Below, piece after piece: positions 40,141-49,788 of a stretch of DNA of 64,000 bases. Within the stretch, counting starts at the first letter, position 1. Each line of letters starts with the position of its first letter. Below the pieces are notes generated by a model. It saw only the letters and a list, made by a program, of their open reading frames with translations. It had not been told where the DNA came from and ran no database searches. Both the position numbers and the translations under genes were made by a program. Source of the DNA: Bacteroidaceae bacterium (GTDB lineage: Bacteria > Bacteroidota > Bacteroidia > Bacteroidales > Bacteroidaceae); contig JAEDMP010000001.1 of assembly GCA_016302965.1 (NCBI GenBank), forward strand, positions 1-64,000, written 5' to 3'.

Positions 40141-41829
40141 TCACAGTCCGCAACAGAGCAGAATAATAATCTGTGCGGTAAGGATACGCAGGAACATGCT
40201 CAGTGGGTAAACCGTAGAGTAGCCCACTGCAGGCGCCTCCTTGGAGCATGACTGGTTGGCGTATGCCAGTGCGGGGGGGTCGGTATAGGTACCGGCAATC
40301 ATACCCATGATGGTGAAATAGTTGAACTTGTATTTCAGTCGGGCGATGGTTCCGATAATCAGGATTGGAATGACCGTAATCAGGAATCCGGTTCCTACAT
40401 ATTTCAGTCCGTCACCCTGCACCACGGTGTCCCAGAATCCGGCACCTGCCTTGATTCCTACGCTGGCAAGGAACAGTACGAGACCTATCTCGCGCAGCAT
40501 CAGGTTGGCACTGGTAGTAGTATAGGTCACCAGGTGGAATTTATATCCATAGCGTCCGATGAGGATGGCGATGATGAGGGGACCGCCTGCAATACCCAGT
40601 TTCAGGGGAACGGGCATGCCGGGGATGGCAAAAGGCAGGCTTCCGAAGATGATACCTATGATGATGCCGAGGAAGATGGTGGCAATATTAGGAGCGTTCA
40701 GACGCTTGATGGAGTTGCCGAGCACATCCGAAACACGGTTTACCAAATCTTCGGGGCCGACAGCCATGATGCGGTCGCCCACCTGAAGTGCCAGACTGGG
40801 GCTGGCAAAGAGGTCCATACCCTGACGTGTGATGCGTGTTACGTTCACTCCATAAACCGATGAGAAATGCATCTGTCCGAGTGTTTTGCCATTGATGGAC
40901 GGTTTGGTCACGAGGATTCGCTTGGAAACGAGAGGCTGGTCTTGATTGTCCCAGTCCACCTCAATCTTGGGGCCGATAAAAGCAACGATTGCTTCGGCGT
41001 CGGCTTCTGCACAGACGATGAACACCTGATCGCCCAGCTCGAATACGGTGTCGCGGTTGGGGATGCTCACATGGCCGTCGTGGAGGATTCTGGAGCAGAC
41101 GAAGTCACGGTTCAGGAAATTGTGAATCTGCATGAGGGTACGGCCAGCCAGATAGGAGTTGGTCACCTTGAGGTGCATCTGGTAAGGCTTCACATGGGCG
41201 TTTTCGGCCGACTCCATTTCCAAATCCTTCTCTTCCTTGTCCAGTTTCACCTTGCAGATAAAGCGGATGAGAATCGTGGCACCGATAATGCCGATAACAC
41301 CGAGGGGATAGGCGCAGGCATATCCCGAGGCAATCTGGGGCTGGGTGCTGTTGGCGAATACGCTGTTCAGGGCCTCGTTGGCGGCACCTAAGCCTGGCGT
41401 ATTGGTCACGGCACCGCACAATGTACCCACCATCATCGGAAGGTTCATCGGATTGCTGGTGTCGAAGAAGAAATAATAGCAGGCAAACATTACGGCAATG
41501 TTCAGCAGCACCGTGCAACAGGCGAGGATGTTGAGGGTGACTCCACCTTTCCTGAAACTCTCAAAGAAGCCGGGACCCACCTGCAGACCAATCATGAAGA
41601 CAAACAGAATCAATCCGAAATCTTGCAAGAAAGTCATGATGTTGATAGGAGCAGTTAGACCAAGGTGTCCTGCAAGGATACCTGCGAACAATACGAATGT
41701 GACTCCAAGAGCCACTTTTCCAAATTTGATTTTACCCAATAAGACGCCGATGGCAATCACCATGGCATACAACATGGCGATATGGGCAACCGAATCGGTA
41801 GCGGTAAAAAGATTAATAAACCAATCCAT
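40141..41829 (-). CDS. AspT/YidE-family exchanger with two RCK_C domains
   Basis: 562 aa from the ATG at 41829 (MDWFINLF). The open frame runs to a TTG at 41859 that belongs to the promoter -7 element. Two membrane halves (about 1-190 and 375-562), each with five or so helices, flank a cytoplasmic region with two TrkA-C/RCK_C modules (about 210-370, ending in [11 protein letters not shown]). This is the aspartate:alanine exchanger (AAE) architecture; AspT itself exchanges aspartate for alanine. The YidE branch has unknown substrates. It precedes the decarboxylase subunits in the same orientation, suggesting exchange of a dicarboxylate-type substrate and product. Confidence 0.85.
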   Translation of the reverse strand: MDWFINLFTATDSVAHIAMLYAMVIAIGVLLGKIKFGKVALGVTFVLFAGILAGHLGLTAPINIMTFLQDFGLILFVFMIGLQVGPGFFESFRKGGVTLNILACCTVLLNIAVMFACYYFFFDTSNPMNLPMMVGTLCGAVTNTPGLGAANEALNSVFANSTQPQIASGYACAYPLGVIGIIGATILIRFICKVKLDKEEKDLEMESAENAHVKPYQMHLKVTNSYLAGRTLMQIHNFLNRDFVCSRILHDGHVSIPNRDTVFELGDQVFIVCAEADAEAIVAFIGPKIEVDWDNQDQPLVSKRILVTKPSINGKTLGQMHFSSVYGVNVTRITRQGMDLFASPSLALQVGDRIMAVGPEDLVNRVSDVLGNSIKRLNAPNIATIFLGIIIGIIFGSLPFAIPGMPVPLKLGIAGGPLIIAILIGRYGYKFHLVTYTTTSANLMLREIGLVLFLASVGIKAGAGFWDTVVQGDGLKYVGTGFLITVIPILIIGTIARLKYKFNYFTIMGMIAGTYTDPPALAYANQSCSKEAPAVGYSTVYPLSMFLRILTAQIIILLCCGL

Positions 41830-41856
41830 TTTGTTCTTCTCTTTATTATTGTGGTG

Positions 41857-41864
41857 CAAAATTA
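41857..41864 (-). promoter_or_regulatory. -7 element of the AspT-like/decarboxylase operon
   Basis: CAAAATTA on the given strand reads TAATTTTG then C on the minus strand. Its TTG is the false start of the longest frame. The -33 region is not a clear match. Confidence 0.55.
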
Positions 41865-41988
41865 GCGAAAAAGTGGCTCATTTAAGAATCTTTGTGCAAA
41901 TATTTTTCCCTCCATATCCACTTTTTACTTTTTTTAAGTAGTAGATGGTCATATATTGGTAGAGCGCTTGGGACAGACAAAATGGAAG

Positions 41989-42048
41989 CGGTCTTGCAAC
42001 TGCATTCCTCAAGGTTGGAAAAACCGGGGAATTGCAGTTGCAAGACCG
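41989..42048. repeat. Long inverted repeat (hairpin) downstream of the POT-like gene
   Basis: CGGTCTTGCAACTGCA (41989-42004) pairs with TGCAGTTGCAAGACCG (42033-42048) over 16 bp without mismatch, followed after one bulge by TTCC/GGAA and, in the loop, GGTT/AACC. Arms plus loop span 60 bp. It begins 31 bp after the stop codon of the minus-strand POT gene; the minus strand continues CTTCCATTTTG, only weakly T-rich. It may act as a terminator or 3' stabiliser, or be a small palindromic element. Confidence 0.7.
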
Positions 42049-42078
42049 TAATCATTTACTATAAGGATGACCGTTTGG

Positions 42079-43758
42079 TCAGCATACTTTTTCCAGTCTC
42101 TTCATGATGGCAAAAATGAAGAGAGCTGAAACGAGGCAGAGAGCCACAAGGATTCCCCAAAGCACATACAGAGGCAGGGAACCCCACAACATGCCGATGA
42201 TGGAAACCAGATAGTTGCCCACGGCTGTAGCGGCAAACCAGCCGCCCATCATCAGACCCTTATATTTGGGAGGTGCCACCTTGGAAACGAAGGAGATACC
42301 CATGGGTGAGAGGAAGAGTTCGGCAAAGGTGAGTACGAGATAGGTGCCGATGAGCAGATTGGGAGTCACGCGATAGTCGCCGGTGGCATTGGCCAAATCA
42401 TCGGGCACAGGCAGGCCGAGCGACCCGATGGCCATGATGGCAAAGCCTACGGCTGCGATGAACATGCCGATGCCGATTTTACGGGGTGCAGAAGGCTCCT
42501 TGCCGCGGCTGGCCAGTGCGCTGAAAACGGCCATTGATACGGGGGTGAGCGCCACCACAAAGAAGGGGTTGAACTGCTGGAACTTTTGGGGAAGAATCTC
42601 TACGGGAGTATCACCCATGGCGGTGTAGTTGAAATACAGGCCGATGAGAGAGGCGGCCGTCACCAGTCCTGCGATACCTTTGGCTTTGGAAGTCTTTGAT
42701 TGGAAAACGGCGAATACGGCATAAACCGCAATGGCAATAAGCACGAGGTTCCAAACGTCAAAACCGATACGCATCCATCCGTGTGCTTCAGAAGCCGTAT
42801 AGTCACGGGCGAAGAAGGTGAGGGTCAGACCATTCTGATGGAAAGCCATCCAGAAGAAGATCACCACGGCGAACACCAGGCAGAGCGCCACCACGCGCGA
42901 CTTGGTCTCTTCGGGTGACAGTTCTTGTACGGCTGCTGCCTGCTGGTTGTCTTGGTCAGCCTTGACCGTCTGAACATCGGCATGTTTGAAGGTTTTTCTT
43001 CCCAGTACGTAGATGAGCATCGAGACGATGAGCGACACACAAGCCACGGCGAATCCCCAGTGGTAGGAGGTGGAAAGGGTGTCGATGTATTGATGCGCAA
43101 ACTGGGTGAGTGAGGCGGGGTCTTCTACGGCAGCTCCCTGCTGGGCAGCCAGGGCGGTAAACTTGGTGAGTGCCTCGCTGGAGATGGAACCGTCGAGATA
43201 CTGGTGGGCGAGGGCAGGGATGTCACCGTTGTAGGTCAGTCCCACTTTGGCCATATACCAGGTCGTGATTTTCTCGGCTGCTGTAGGTGCGAACAGGGCA
43301 CCGATGTTGATGGCCATGTAGAAGATAGAGAAAGCGGTGTCACGCTTTGCTGCATACTTCGGGTCGTCATAGAGATTACCCACCATCACCTGCAGGTTGC
43401 CCTTGAAGAGTCCTGTACCCAAGGCGATGAGTACCAACGAACCAATCATGGCTGCCACACCCATCGCATTATTGCCGGTGGGGATGGCGAGGCACACGTA
43501 GCCTATAAACATGACTACGATACCGGAGGTTACCATCTTGCCAAATCCGAACTTGTCGGCGAGGATGCCGCCGATGACGGGCAAGAAATACACCAGGGCG
43601 AGGAAGCCCGCGAAAATGTTGGATGTCACTGTGGCAGTGAATCCGAACTTTGCTTGCAAAAACAAGGTAAAGATGGCCAGCATGGTGTAGTAGCCAAAAC
43701 GCTCACCGGTATTGGCCAGCGCCAGCGCATACAGTCCTTTAGGTTGTCCTTCAAACAT
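42079..43758 (-). CDS. POT/PTR2-family peptide transporter-like protein
   Basis: 559 aa, twelve to fourteen membrane helices. PTR2 family signs include GERFGYYT on helix 1 (18-25), GTGLFKGNLQVMVG near 110-126 and FSIFYMAINIGALF near 142-156, with a cytoplasmic loop around residues 260-290. Family members import di- and tripeptides with H+. The helix-1 motif ExxERFxYY is altered: the first Glu, implicated in proton coupling, is Asn16 (NTGER). This may change coupling or ion use. It has a repeat-rich upstream region and a hairpin downstream; probably monocistronic or joined with the upstream outer-membrane protein gene. Confidence 0.85.
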   Translation of the reverse strand: MFEGQPKGLYALALANTGERFGYYTMLAIFTLFLQAKFGFTATVTSNIFAGFLALVYFLPVIGGILADKFGFGKMVTSGIVVMFIGYVCLAIPTGNNAMGVAAMIGSLVLIALGTGLFKGNLQVMVGNLYDDPKYAAKRDTAFSIFYMAINIGALFAPTAAEKITTWYMAKVGLTYNGDIPALAHQYLDGSISSEALTKFTALAAQQGAAVEDPASLTQFAHQYIDTLSTSYHWGFAVACVSLIVSMLIYVLGRKTFKHADVQTVKADQDNQQAAAVQELSPEETKSRVVALCLVFAVVIFFWMAFHQNGLTLTFFARDYTASEAHGWMRIGFDVWNLVLIAIAVYAVFAVFQSKTSKAKGIAGLVTAASLIGLYFNYTAMGDTPVEILPQKFQQFNPFFVVALTPVSMAVFSALASRGKEPSAPRKIGIGMFIAAVGFAIMAIGSLGLPVPDDLANATGDYRVTPNLLIGTYLVLTFAELFLSPMGISFVSKVAPPKYKGLMMGGWFAATAVGNYLVSIIGMLWGSLPLYVLWGILVALCLVSALFIFAIMKRLEKVC

Positions 43759-43825
43759 AACGTTGTTGTTTTAATTGTTTAATATGAATAATAGAATGAT
43801 GTGCTTGTCGGTAAAGTTGTGTCTG

Positions 43826-43880
43826 AACACCTTTTATATTATAATAAAACACCTTTTATAATAAAACACCTTTTATAATA
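43826..43880. repeat. Three tandem 18-bp AT-rich repeats
   Basis: AAAACACCTTTTATAATA occurs at 43846-43862/3 and 43863-43880, and a variant copy (GAACACCTTTTATA plus a 5-bp shift) starts at 43825. The array begins 8 bp from the end of the minus-strand outer-membrane gene and lies 68-122 bp upstream of the POT gene start, so it may form part of that gene's leader or promoter region. No TAnnTTTG element was found for the POT gene. Confidence 0.75.
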
Positions 43881-43887
43881 AGATGTG

Positions 43888-44667
43888 TCATTTTTTCACC
43901 CGTCCGCTTCTTTTGACATCCATGAGCCAGGTGAGTTTGACCACTATATTGTTCAGGTTGCTGCGTCCGAAGAAGTCGCGCTTGGAATTGCCGTAGATGT
44001 CGCCCAGACCGTAATAATACCTTCCTTCAAGCAGGAAGTGTCCGATTTTCGGGTGTGACCATTCCAGTCCCATGCCTGCTGCGATGCCATAGTCAAACTT
44101 GTTTTCTACGGCCATCGTGTCTTGCGGAGCCTGTTTCATCACGCCTACCCGGTCTTCGTAATTACGCTGGCTGAAATCAAAATTCATTTTGGTCTTCTCG
44201 CCAATGCAGTAGCCCACCTGCGGACCAGCCTGGAAATAGAACTGGAGCCCGCTGCGCTCACGTCCCCAGCCGAGACGTGCAAATACGGGAAGCTGCAGAT
44301 AGGAGAGCTCACGCTGGTAGGCTTCGGCCTGTCCGGTGGCGGGGTTGATAACGGGCAAATCGTCTGCCGTGAGCAGTTCCTCTTTCCATCCGGTTTGCGC
44401 AAAGTTGAGTTCGGCCACAATCGCACAGATGCTCTTGAAGTATTTCTCGCAGGTGTACCTGAGGGTGACACCTGCCGTGATGCCTCCCAGGTTCTGCTGC
44501 GGAATCTCAGGGTTGAAGCCCACATTACTGAGCATATAGCCCCCGCTGACACCGAAAGCCAGTTCGCTCCGGTAGTCGCCCACCTGAGCCTTGGCAGTCT
44601 GGCTGACAAGGCAGATGAGCAGCATGGCCGCCATTTTTTTGAGGGGTATTCTTGGGGAATGCTTCAT
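43888..44667 (-). CDS. Outer-membrane beta-barrel protein (PorT/OMP_b-brl-like)
   Basis: 259 aa. Signal peptide about 1-28 (KMAAMLLICLVSQTAKAQ), then alternating hydrophobic strands with aromatic ends throughout (SELAFGVSGGYMLSNVGF, LSYLQLPVFARLGW, HFLLEGRYYYGLGDIYG). This is the small eight- to ten-stranded barrel family called porin-family or PorT-like in Bacteroidetes; function unknown. The protein ends in a basic stretch rather than an aromatic residue. It lies 57 bp after the LysM gene in the same direction. Confidence 0.75.
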   Translation of the reverse strand: MKHSPRIPLKKMAAMLLICLVSQTAKAQVGDYRSELAFGVSGGYMLSNVGFNPEIPQQNLGGITAGVTLRYTCEKYFKSICAIVAELNFAQTGWKEELLTADDLPVINPATGQAEAYQRELSYLQLPVFARLGWGRERSGLQFYFQAGPQVGYCIGEKTKMNFDFSQRNYEDRVGVMKQAPQDTMAVENKFDYGIAAGMGLEWSHPKIGHFLLEGRYYYGLGDIYGNSKRDFFGRSNLNNIVVKLTWLMDVKRSGRVKK

Positions 44668-44724
44668 ATCTTTGATTCTCTATTTGTTCGGATTGCTGTT
44701 TGCATCTCACGCTGGATGATATGG

Positions 44725-46095
44725 TTAATACTCAATGGTATCAATGCGGTGCTCGGGGGTGTAATTCACCAGGAGCAGGGCCTTGTTCTGCCAGCCTCCC
44801 GCTGTTCCTACCCGTTGGAATCTGAGCGGGGTCTGGATAGCCTGATAGCCCAGGGTGCCGGCTGCTCCCGTGAAGGAGGTTCCATAGGTGTAGAGTCCTT
44901 TCAGGAAGAAGTAGGCATGGTCAAATCCTGTAATGGCAAACCTGGGCAGTGCCTGCATCATGTCGGCGTGGAAGTTCCAGCGGTATTTCTTTTCGATGCG
45001 TGCTGTCTTTGATGAGAGCGGGTTGGTGTAGAAGGCGGCCGGTATATGTACATTGAATTTGTAGTAGTTGTCGAGATTGTATTTGGTATACATCATCCAT
45101 TCCGTATATCCGAAGAGCGTGATCTTCAGTTCCTGGTTGCTCATGACGAGGTTGTTCAGCTTGGCGAACGCGACGTTCAGTTCGGGAGAACGCCCCGTGT
45201 TCAGCACCACTACGTTGGGTTGCTTGCTGTTGAATGCCTTGGCAAAGAGGTTTTCGTTGGAGGTGAGGTTGGTGATGGAATAGCTGAATCCCGCCTTGTC
45301 CAGCTGTTTGCGCAGTGCCGAAGTGAACACCCCTTTCTTGCTGGTAGAGTCGTTGCAGTCGATGATGACCGTATGACACCCCTTGAAACGCTTCAGATAG
45401 GTGGCAATCACGTCATTGTTGAAATCGTCCGGCTGCTGGTACACCTGATAGAGGTGGCTGTTGGTTTCCAGGATGGGGGCATTGATACTGAAGGGGATAA
45501 GCACCTTGGTCTGATGCTTGGCGGCATAGTTGGCAATGTCGGGCACCTGCGAGGAATAGAGCGGGCCGATGATGACATCAAAAGGCTTGGTGTTCTCCGA
45601 TTGCAGGATGCGCCCCACGTCGGTATGGTCATCGGTGTTCCATGCTTTGATGTCGATAGAGATACCCTCTTGTTTGAGGCTGTCACAGGCCATGAGCACT
45701 CCGCGGTAGTATTCCACCATACGCCGTCCGTCTCCGTTCACATCGTGCAATGGCAGCATCACGCCCATTCTGATGGCTCTCTTTTTCAGCTCGTCGCGCG
45801 TGTCGCTGACAGCCGTCTGTTTCTTGGCCGGTGTGGCGGCCGGCGTGGTGTGCTTGTCGTTTTGTGAGTAGGGGATGAAGATATAGTCACCCTTCTTCAG
45901 TTGATACCCTTCTGCTTTCATTTCCGGGTTGGCATCCATGAGTTCGGCGGTGGTGATACCGTATTTTTGGGAGATGCCGAAGACGGTGTCCTTTTTCTTC
46001 ACTTTATACATGTCACGCCACTTGTTCACCTGGGCGCTGACAGAACCCATAGTCAAGGTCGTGAGGATGGCTATCAGCCATAAAATCTTCTTCAT
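44725..46095 (-). CDS. LysM domain fused to a type I periplasmic-binding-protein-like domain
   Basis: 456 aa from ATG 46095; the frame extends to a TTG at 46104. Signal peptide 1-22 (MKKILWLIAILTTLTMGSVS), a single LysM domain (about 30-76, YKVKKKDTVFGISQKYGITTAE), a Thr/Lys/Ala linker, then a two-lobed ligand-binding fold of the LivJ/branched-chain receptor type (about 108-456; IRMGVMLPLHD, DVIIGPLYSSQV, KVLIPFSINAP, FAITGFDHAYFF). The LysM would hold it to peptidoglycan and the second domain could bind a small ligand or a partner. No ABC permease genes are near, so a transport role is not implied. The promoter is divergent from the CHU_C gene. Confidence 0.8.
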   Translation of the reverse strand: MKKILWLIAILTTLTMGSVSAQVNKWRDMYKVKKKDTVFGISQKYGITTAELMDANPEMKAEGYQLKKGDYIFIPYSQNDKHTTPAATPAKKQTAVSDTRDELKKRAIRMGVMLPLHDVNGDGRRMVEYYRGVLMACDSLKQEGISIDIKAWNTDDHTDVGRILQSENTKPFDVIIGPLYSSQVPDIANYAAKHQTKVLIPFSINAPILETNSHLYQVYQQPDDFNNDVIATYLKRFKGCHTVIIDCNDSTSKKGVFTSALRKQLDKAGFSYSITNLTSNENLFAKAFNSKQPNVVVLNTGRSPELNVAFAKLNNLVMSNQELKITLFGYTEWMMYTKYNLDNYYKFNVHIPAAFYTNPLSSKTARIEKKYRWNFHADMMQALPRFAITGFDHAYFFLKGLYTYGTSFTGAAGTLGYQAIQTPLRFQRVGTAGGWQNKALLLVNYTPEHRIDTIEY

Positions 46096-46144
46096 ATTCT
46101 TCAATAAAGCAATTAAAAAAGCGAAAATATTTGTTTAACGCCTA

Positions 46145-46176
46145 CAAAATTAGCAAAAAAGCGTGGATTAATCAAC
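46145..46176 (-). promoter_or_regulatory. Promoter of the LysM gene
   Basis: On the minus strand GTTG (46176-46173), 20-bp spacer, TAATTTTG (46152-46145). The -7 ends 50 bp before the ATG at 46095. Confidence 0.65.
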
Positions 46177-46186
46177 TTTTTTTCGT

Positions 46187-46194
46187 TACTTTTG
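46187..46194 (+). promoter_or_regulatory. -7 element upstream of the CHU_C protein and uvrA
   Basis: TACTTTTG followed by C. Transcription would begin near 46201, which favours the ATG at 46214 over that at 46205 for the next gene. It is divergent from the LysM promoter; the elements are separated by about 10 bp. Confidence 0.5.
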
Positions 46195-46213
46195 CAAATT
46201 ATATATGATAATC

Positions 46214-46894
46214 ATGGATAAAAAAGTCATTTTTGCGTTCGTTTTCATGCTTTTGTGCCGCCTGACGGCTTGGGCAGACATTGTTCCCACGGCGTATTAT
46301 ACGATTGATGGTGAGGAACAGGAGACCACCGACTATATCACCGATGCCGAGGCACCGTTGAGTGTGCGCTTTCAGGCCAATCCTTCGGATATGGGTGAGG
46401 CTGTGCCTTCTTTCGAGTGGCGTTTTTTCAAGGAGGGGCAGACCGACCCCTTCCTCGTGAGGTATGAGGAAAACACGAATTATGAGTTTCGCGAGTCGGG
46501 CACTACCACCGTCTCGCTCTATGTCAGCTATGGCGCCGATGAGGAGCCCGGACTGGTTGGCTCTATCCGTGTGACCATCAGCACCAGTCTTCTCGAGGTG
46601 CCCAATGCCTTTTCGCCCAATGGCGATGGCATCAACGATGTGTTCAGGGTGAAGAGCAATCACAAGAGCATCGTCGAGTTCCACGCCTATATCTACAACC
46701 GATGGGGGCAGCAACTCTACGATTGGACCTCGCTCGATGGCGGATGGGATGGAACCTATCATGGTTCGCCGGTCAAGGCTGGTGTGTATTTTGTACTGGT
46801 CAAGGCCAAGGGAGCCGACGGCAGAACTTATCATATCCGTCGGGATGTCAATATCTTGCGTGATTATATTGAAAGTACATCTCCAACACAATAA
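46214..46894 (+). CDS. Small secreted protein with CHU_C (gliding-motility/T9SS type B) C-terminal domain
   Basis: 226 aa (229 if the ATG at 46205 is used). Signal peptide about 1-21 ([20 protein letters not shown]), a short beta-rich domain (25-125, possibly PKD/Ig-like), and a C-terminal CHU_C domain (about 130-220): [48 protein letters not shown]. This C-terminal domain is a recognition signal for type IX secretion in Bacteroidetes. The protein is mostly signal and tag with only about 100 residues of its own, so its function is unclear. It is 3 bp ahead of uvrA, in the same operon. Confidence 0.85.
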   Translation: MDKKVIFAFVFMLLCRLTAWADIVPTAYYTIDGEEQETTDYITDAEAPLSVRFQANPSDMGEAVPSFEWRFFKEGQTDPFLVRYEENTNYEFRESGTTTVSLYVSYGADEEPGLVGSIRVTISTSLLEVPNAFSPNGDGINDVFRVKSNHKSIVEFHAYIYNRWGQQLYDWTSLDGGWDGTYHGSPVKAGVYFVLVKAKGADGRTYHIRRDVNILRDYIESTSPTQ

Positions 46895-46897
46895 TTT

Positions 46898-49741
46898 ATG
46901 GCAGACAAACAAATTAAGGTATGGGGAGCGCGAGTGCATAATCTCAAGAATATCAATGTGTGCATACCCCGTTTCAGCCTGACCGTCATCACCGGATTGT
47001 CGGGTTCGGGCAAGTCTTCGTTAGCCTTCGACACCATCTTTGCCGAGGGACAGCGGCGTTATATCGAGACTTTTTCGGCCTACGCCAGAAACTTCCTGGG
47101 TGGTATGGAGCGGCCGGACGTGGACAAGATTACCGGTCTGAGCCCCGTCATCAGCATCGAGCAGAAGACCACTAACAAGAACCCGCGCTCCACCGTGGGC
47201 ACCACCACCGAAATCTACGACTATCTGCGTCTGCTCTTTGCACGTGCAGGCAAGGCTTATAGTTATCTCACGGGCGAAGAGATGGTGAAGTATTCAGAAG
47301 AGAAGGTGCTCGACATCATTGCCCATGATTATCCGGGAAAGCGCATCCTCATTCTCGCCCCCCTGGTGAAATCGCGCAAAGGACATTATCGGGAACTCTT
47401 CGAGAGTTTGCGCAAAAAGGGGTTCCTGCATGTCAGGGTGGACGGAGAACTGATGGAACTGTCAGACGGGATGATGGTTGACCGCTACAAGAATCACCAG
47501 ATAGAAGTGGTGGTAGACAAGATGAAGGTGGAACCGGAACCCAAGATGGCATCCGAACGGCTGAAAAAATCAGTGGCCATGGCCATGCGTATGGGCGACG
47601 GACTGGTGATGATAGCCGACAAGGATTCGCTTCAGGTGAAGTATTATTCCCGCCGTCTGATGTGTCCCACAACCGGACTCGCTTACAACGACCCTGCCCC
47701 TAATCTTTTCTCGTTCAATTCGCCTCAGGGAAGCTGTCCTCGCTGCAAAGGACTCGGCTATATCAATGAGTTAGACCTCGACAAGATTGTTCCCGACCGA
47801 CAGCTGAGCATCGCCGAAGGTGCCATTGTCCCGCTGGGCAAAGCCAAGAAACAGATGCTCTTCTGGCAGATTGAGAGCCTGTTGGGAAAATATGACTGTA
47901 CGCTGAAGACTCCTGTTGCCGACATTCCGGATGACGCCTTGCAGGAGATTCTCTATGGTACGCTCGAGCCCGTACGCATCCAGAAAGACCTGATCCATAC
48001 CTCCTCCGATTATTTCTCCTCCTACGACGGGGTCATCAAATATCTGCAGACGCTGCTCGATGCCGACACCTCGGCCAACGGACAGAAATGGGCCGACCAG
48101 TTCCGGGCGGTCACCACCTGTCCGGAATGTCATGGGCAGCGGCTTTGCCGTGAGGCCCTATCCTATAGGATGGCCGATAAGAATATTGCAGAACTGGCCT
48201 CGATGGATATTCTCGAACTCAAGGAATGGTTTCAGCAATTGCCGTCCTGCCTGGATGACAAGCAGCAGCTGATTGCTGCCGAAATCATCAAGGAAATATG
48301 TTCGCGTATTGATTTCCTGCTGGATGTGGGACTCGATTACCTTTCGCTCAACCGTCAGTCGGCCAGTCTCTCGGGAGGCGAGAGCCAGCGCATCCGTCTG
48401 GCCACCCAGATAGGTTCAAGGCTGGTGAATGTGCTGTATATCCTTGATGAGCCAAGTATCGGACTGCACCAGCGTGACAACGAGAAACTCATCCGTTCAC
48501 TCAAGGAACTGCGCGACATGGGCAATACGGTCATCGTTGTCGAACATGACAAAGACATGATGCTTGCTGCCGACTATGTAATCGACATCGGTCCGAAGGC
48601 CGGACGAAAAGGCGGAGAGGTGGTGTTTCAAGGCAGCCCGAAGGAAATGATGCTGCAGCATACGCTCACCAGCCAGTATCTGAACGGTGAGCGACAGATT
48701 GTCCTGCCTGCAGTGCGCCGTCAGGGCAACGGCCATGCCATCACCCTGCATGGAGCCAAGGGCAACAATCTCAAGCAGGTGGATGTCAGTTTCCCCTTGG
48801 GCAAGCTCGTGGTTGTGACCGGGGTGAGCGGCTCGGGCAAATCTACTCTCGTCAACGAGACGCTCCAGCCCATTCTCAGCCAGCATTTCTACCGGTCGCT
48901 CAAAAAACCGATGCCCTATGAGTCGGTGGATGGTATCGAGTATATAGACAAGGTGGTCAACGTCGACCAAAGCCCGCTCGGACGTACCCCCCGCTCCAAT
49001 CCAGCCACGTATACCGGGGTGTTTTCCGATATACGTTCGCTTTTCGTCAATCTGCCCGAAGCCAAAATCCGTGGCTACAAGCCCGGCCGTTTCTCGTTCA
49101 ACGTAAAGGGCGGACGGTGTGAGACCTGTGGCGGAAACGGCTATAAAACCATCGAAATGAATTTCCTGCCCGATGTGATGGTACCTTGTGAGTCGTGCCA
49201 CGGCAAGCGCTACAATCGTGAGACGCTCGAGATTCGTTACAAGGGCAAGAGCATCGCTGACGTGCTCGACCTGACCATCAACCAGGCGGTAGAGTTCTTT
49301 GAAAATATCCCCGACATCCTTCGGAAAATCAAAACCATCCAGGATGTGGGACTGGGTTATATCCGTCTGGGCCAACCGTCTACTACGCTGTCTGGTGGCG
49401 AGAGCCAGCGCGTGAAACTCGCTACCGAACTCAGCAAGAAGGATACGGGCAAAACGCTCTATATCCTCGATGAACCAACCACCGGACTCCATTTTGAAGA
49501 TATCAGAATTCTGATGGAAGTGTTGCAGAAATTGGTAGACAAGGGCAATACGGTGGTGGTCATCGAGCACAACCTTGACGTCATCAAGATGGCCGACTAT
49601 ATCATCGATATGGGGCCGGAGGGTGGCCGTGGCGGTGGTGTCGTGGTGGCTGCGGGTACGCCCGAAGAGGTGGCCGCCTGTGGAAAAGGGTATACCTGGC
49701 GTTTCCTGCGCAACGAGTTACAGGCAGTCTCAGAATCTTGA
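46898..49741 (+). CDS. uvrA: Excinuclease ABC subunit A
   Basis: 947 aa, the damage-recognition ATPase of nucleotide excision repair. Walker [13 protein letters not shown] (about 33-44) and [12 protein letters not shown] (about 648-659), two ABC signatures ([12 protein letters not shown] and [12 protein letters not shown]), and [10 protein letters not shown] and [11 protein letters not shown]alker B regions are present. The second zinc module is intact (CETCGGNG ... CESCHGK). In the first, C256-x2-T259 replaces the usual CxxC while C280-x2-C283 remains, so one ligand is missing. Start at 46898 gives the normal N-terminus [19 protein letters not shown]. Followed 47 bp later by an unrelated esterase gene. 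Confidence 0.97.
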   Translation: MADKQIKVWGARVHNLKNINVCIPRFSLTVITGLSGSGKSSLAFDTIFAEGQRRYIETFSAYARNFLGGMERPDVDKITGLSPVISIEQKTTNKNPRSTVGTTTEIYDYLRLLFARAGKAYSYLTGEEMVKYSEEKVLDIIAHDYPGKRILILAPLVKSRKGHYRELFESLRKKGFLHVRVDGELMELSDGMMVDRYKNHQIEVVVDKMKVEPEPKMASERLKKSVAMAMRMGDGLVMIADKDSLQVKYYSRRLMCPTTGLAYNDPAPNLFSFNSPQGSCPRCKGLGYINELDLDKIVPDRQLSIAEGAIVPLGKAKKQMLFWQIESLLGKYDCTLKTPVADIPDDALQEILYGTLEPVRIQKDLIHTSSDYFSSYDGVIKYLQTLLDADTSANGQKWADQFRAVTTCPECHGQRLCREALSYRMADKNIAELASMDILELKEWFQQLPSCLDDKQQLIAAEIIKEICSRIDFLLDVGLDYLSLNRQSASLSGGESQRIRLATQIGSRLVNVLYILDEPSIGLHQRDNEKLIRSLKELRDMGNTVIVVEHDKDMMLAADYVIDIGPKAGRKGGEVVFQGSPKEMMLQHTLTSQYLNGERQIVLPAVRRQGNGHAITLHGAKGNNLKQVDVSFPLGKLVVVTGVSGSGKSTLVNETLQPILSQHFYRSLKKPMPYESVDGIEYIDKVVNVDQSPLGRTPRSNPATYTGVFSDIRSLFVNLPEAKIRGYKPGRFSFNVKGGRCETCGGNGYKTIEMNFLPDVMVPCESCHGKRYNRETLEIRYKGKSIADVLDLTINQAVEFFENIPDILRKIKTIQDVGLGYIRLGQPSTTLSGGESQRVKLATELSKKDTGKTLYILDEPTTGLHFEDIRILMEVLQKLVDKGNTVVVIEHNLDVIKMADYIIDMGPEGGRGGGVVVAAGTPEEVAACGKGYTWRFLRNELQAVSES

Positions 49742-49788
49742 ATAAATAGTTTGATGTATACCTATATAAACCAATCAGTCAAACGTTT

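Noticed and set aside
40867..41391. 174-aa plus-strand frame inside the AspT-like gene
   Set aside because: Antisense shadow of the RCK_C region; composition is His/Gly/Val-rich as in other shadows.
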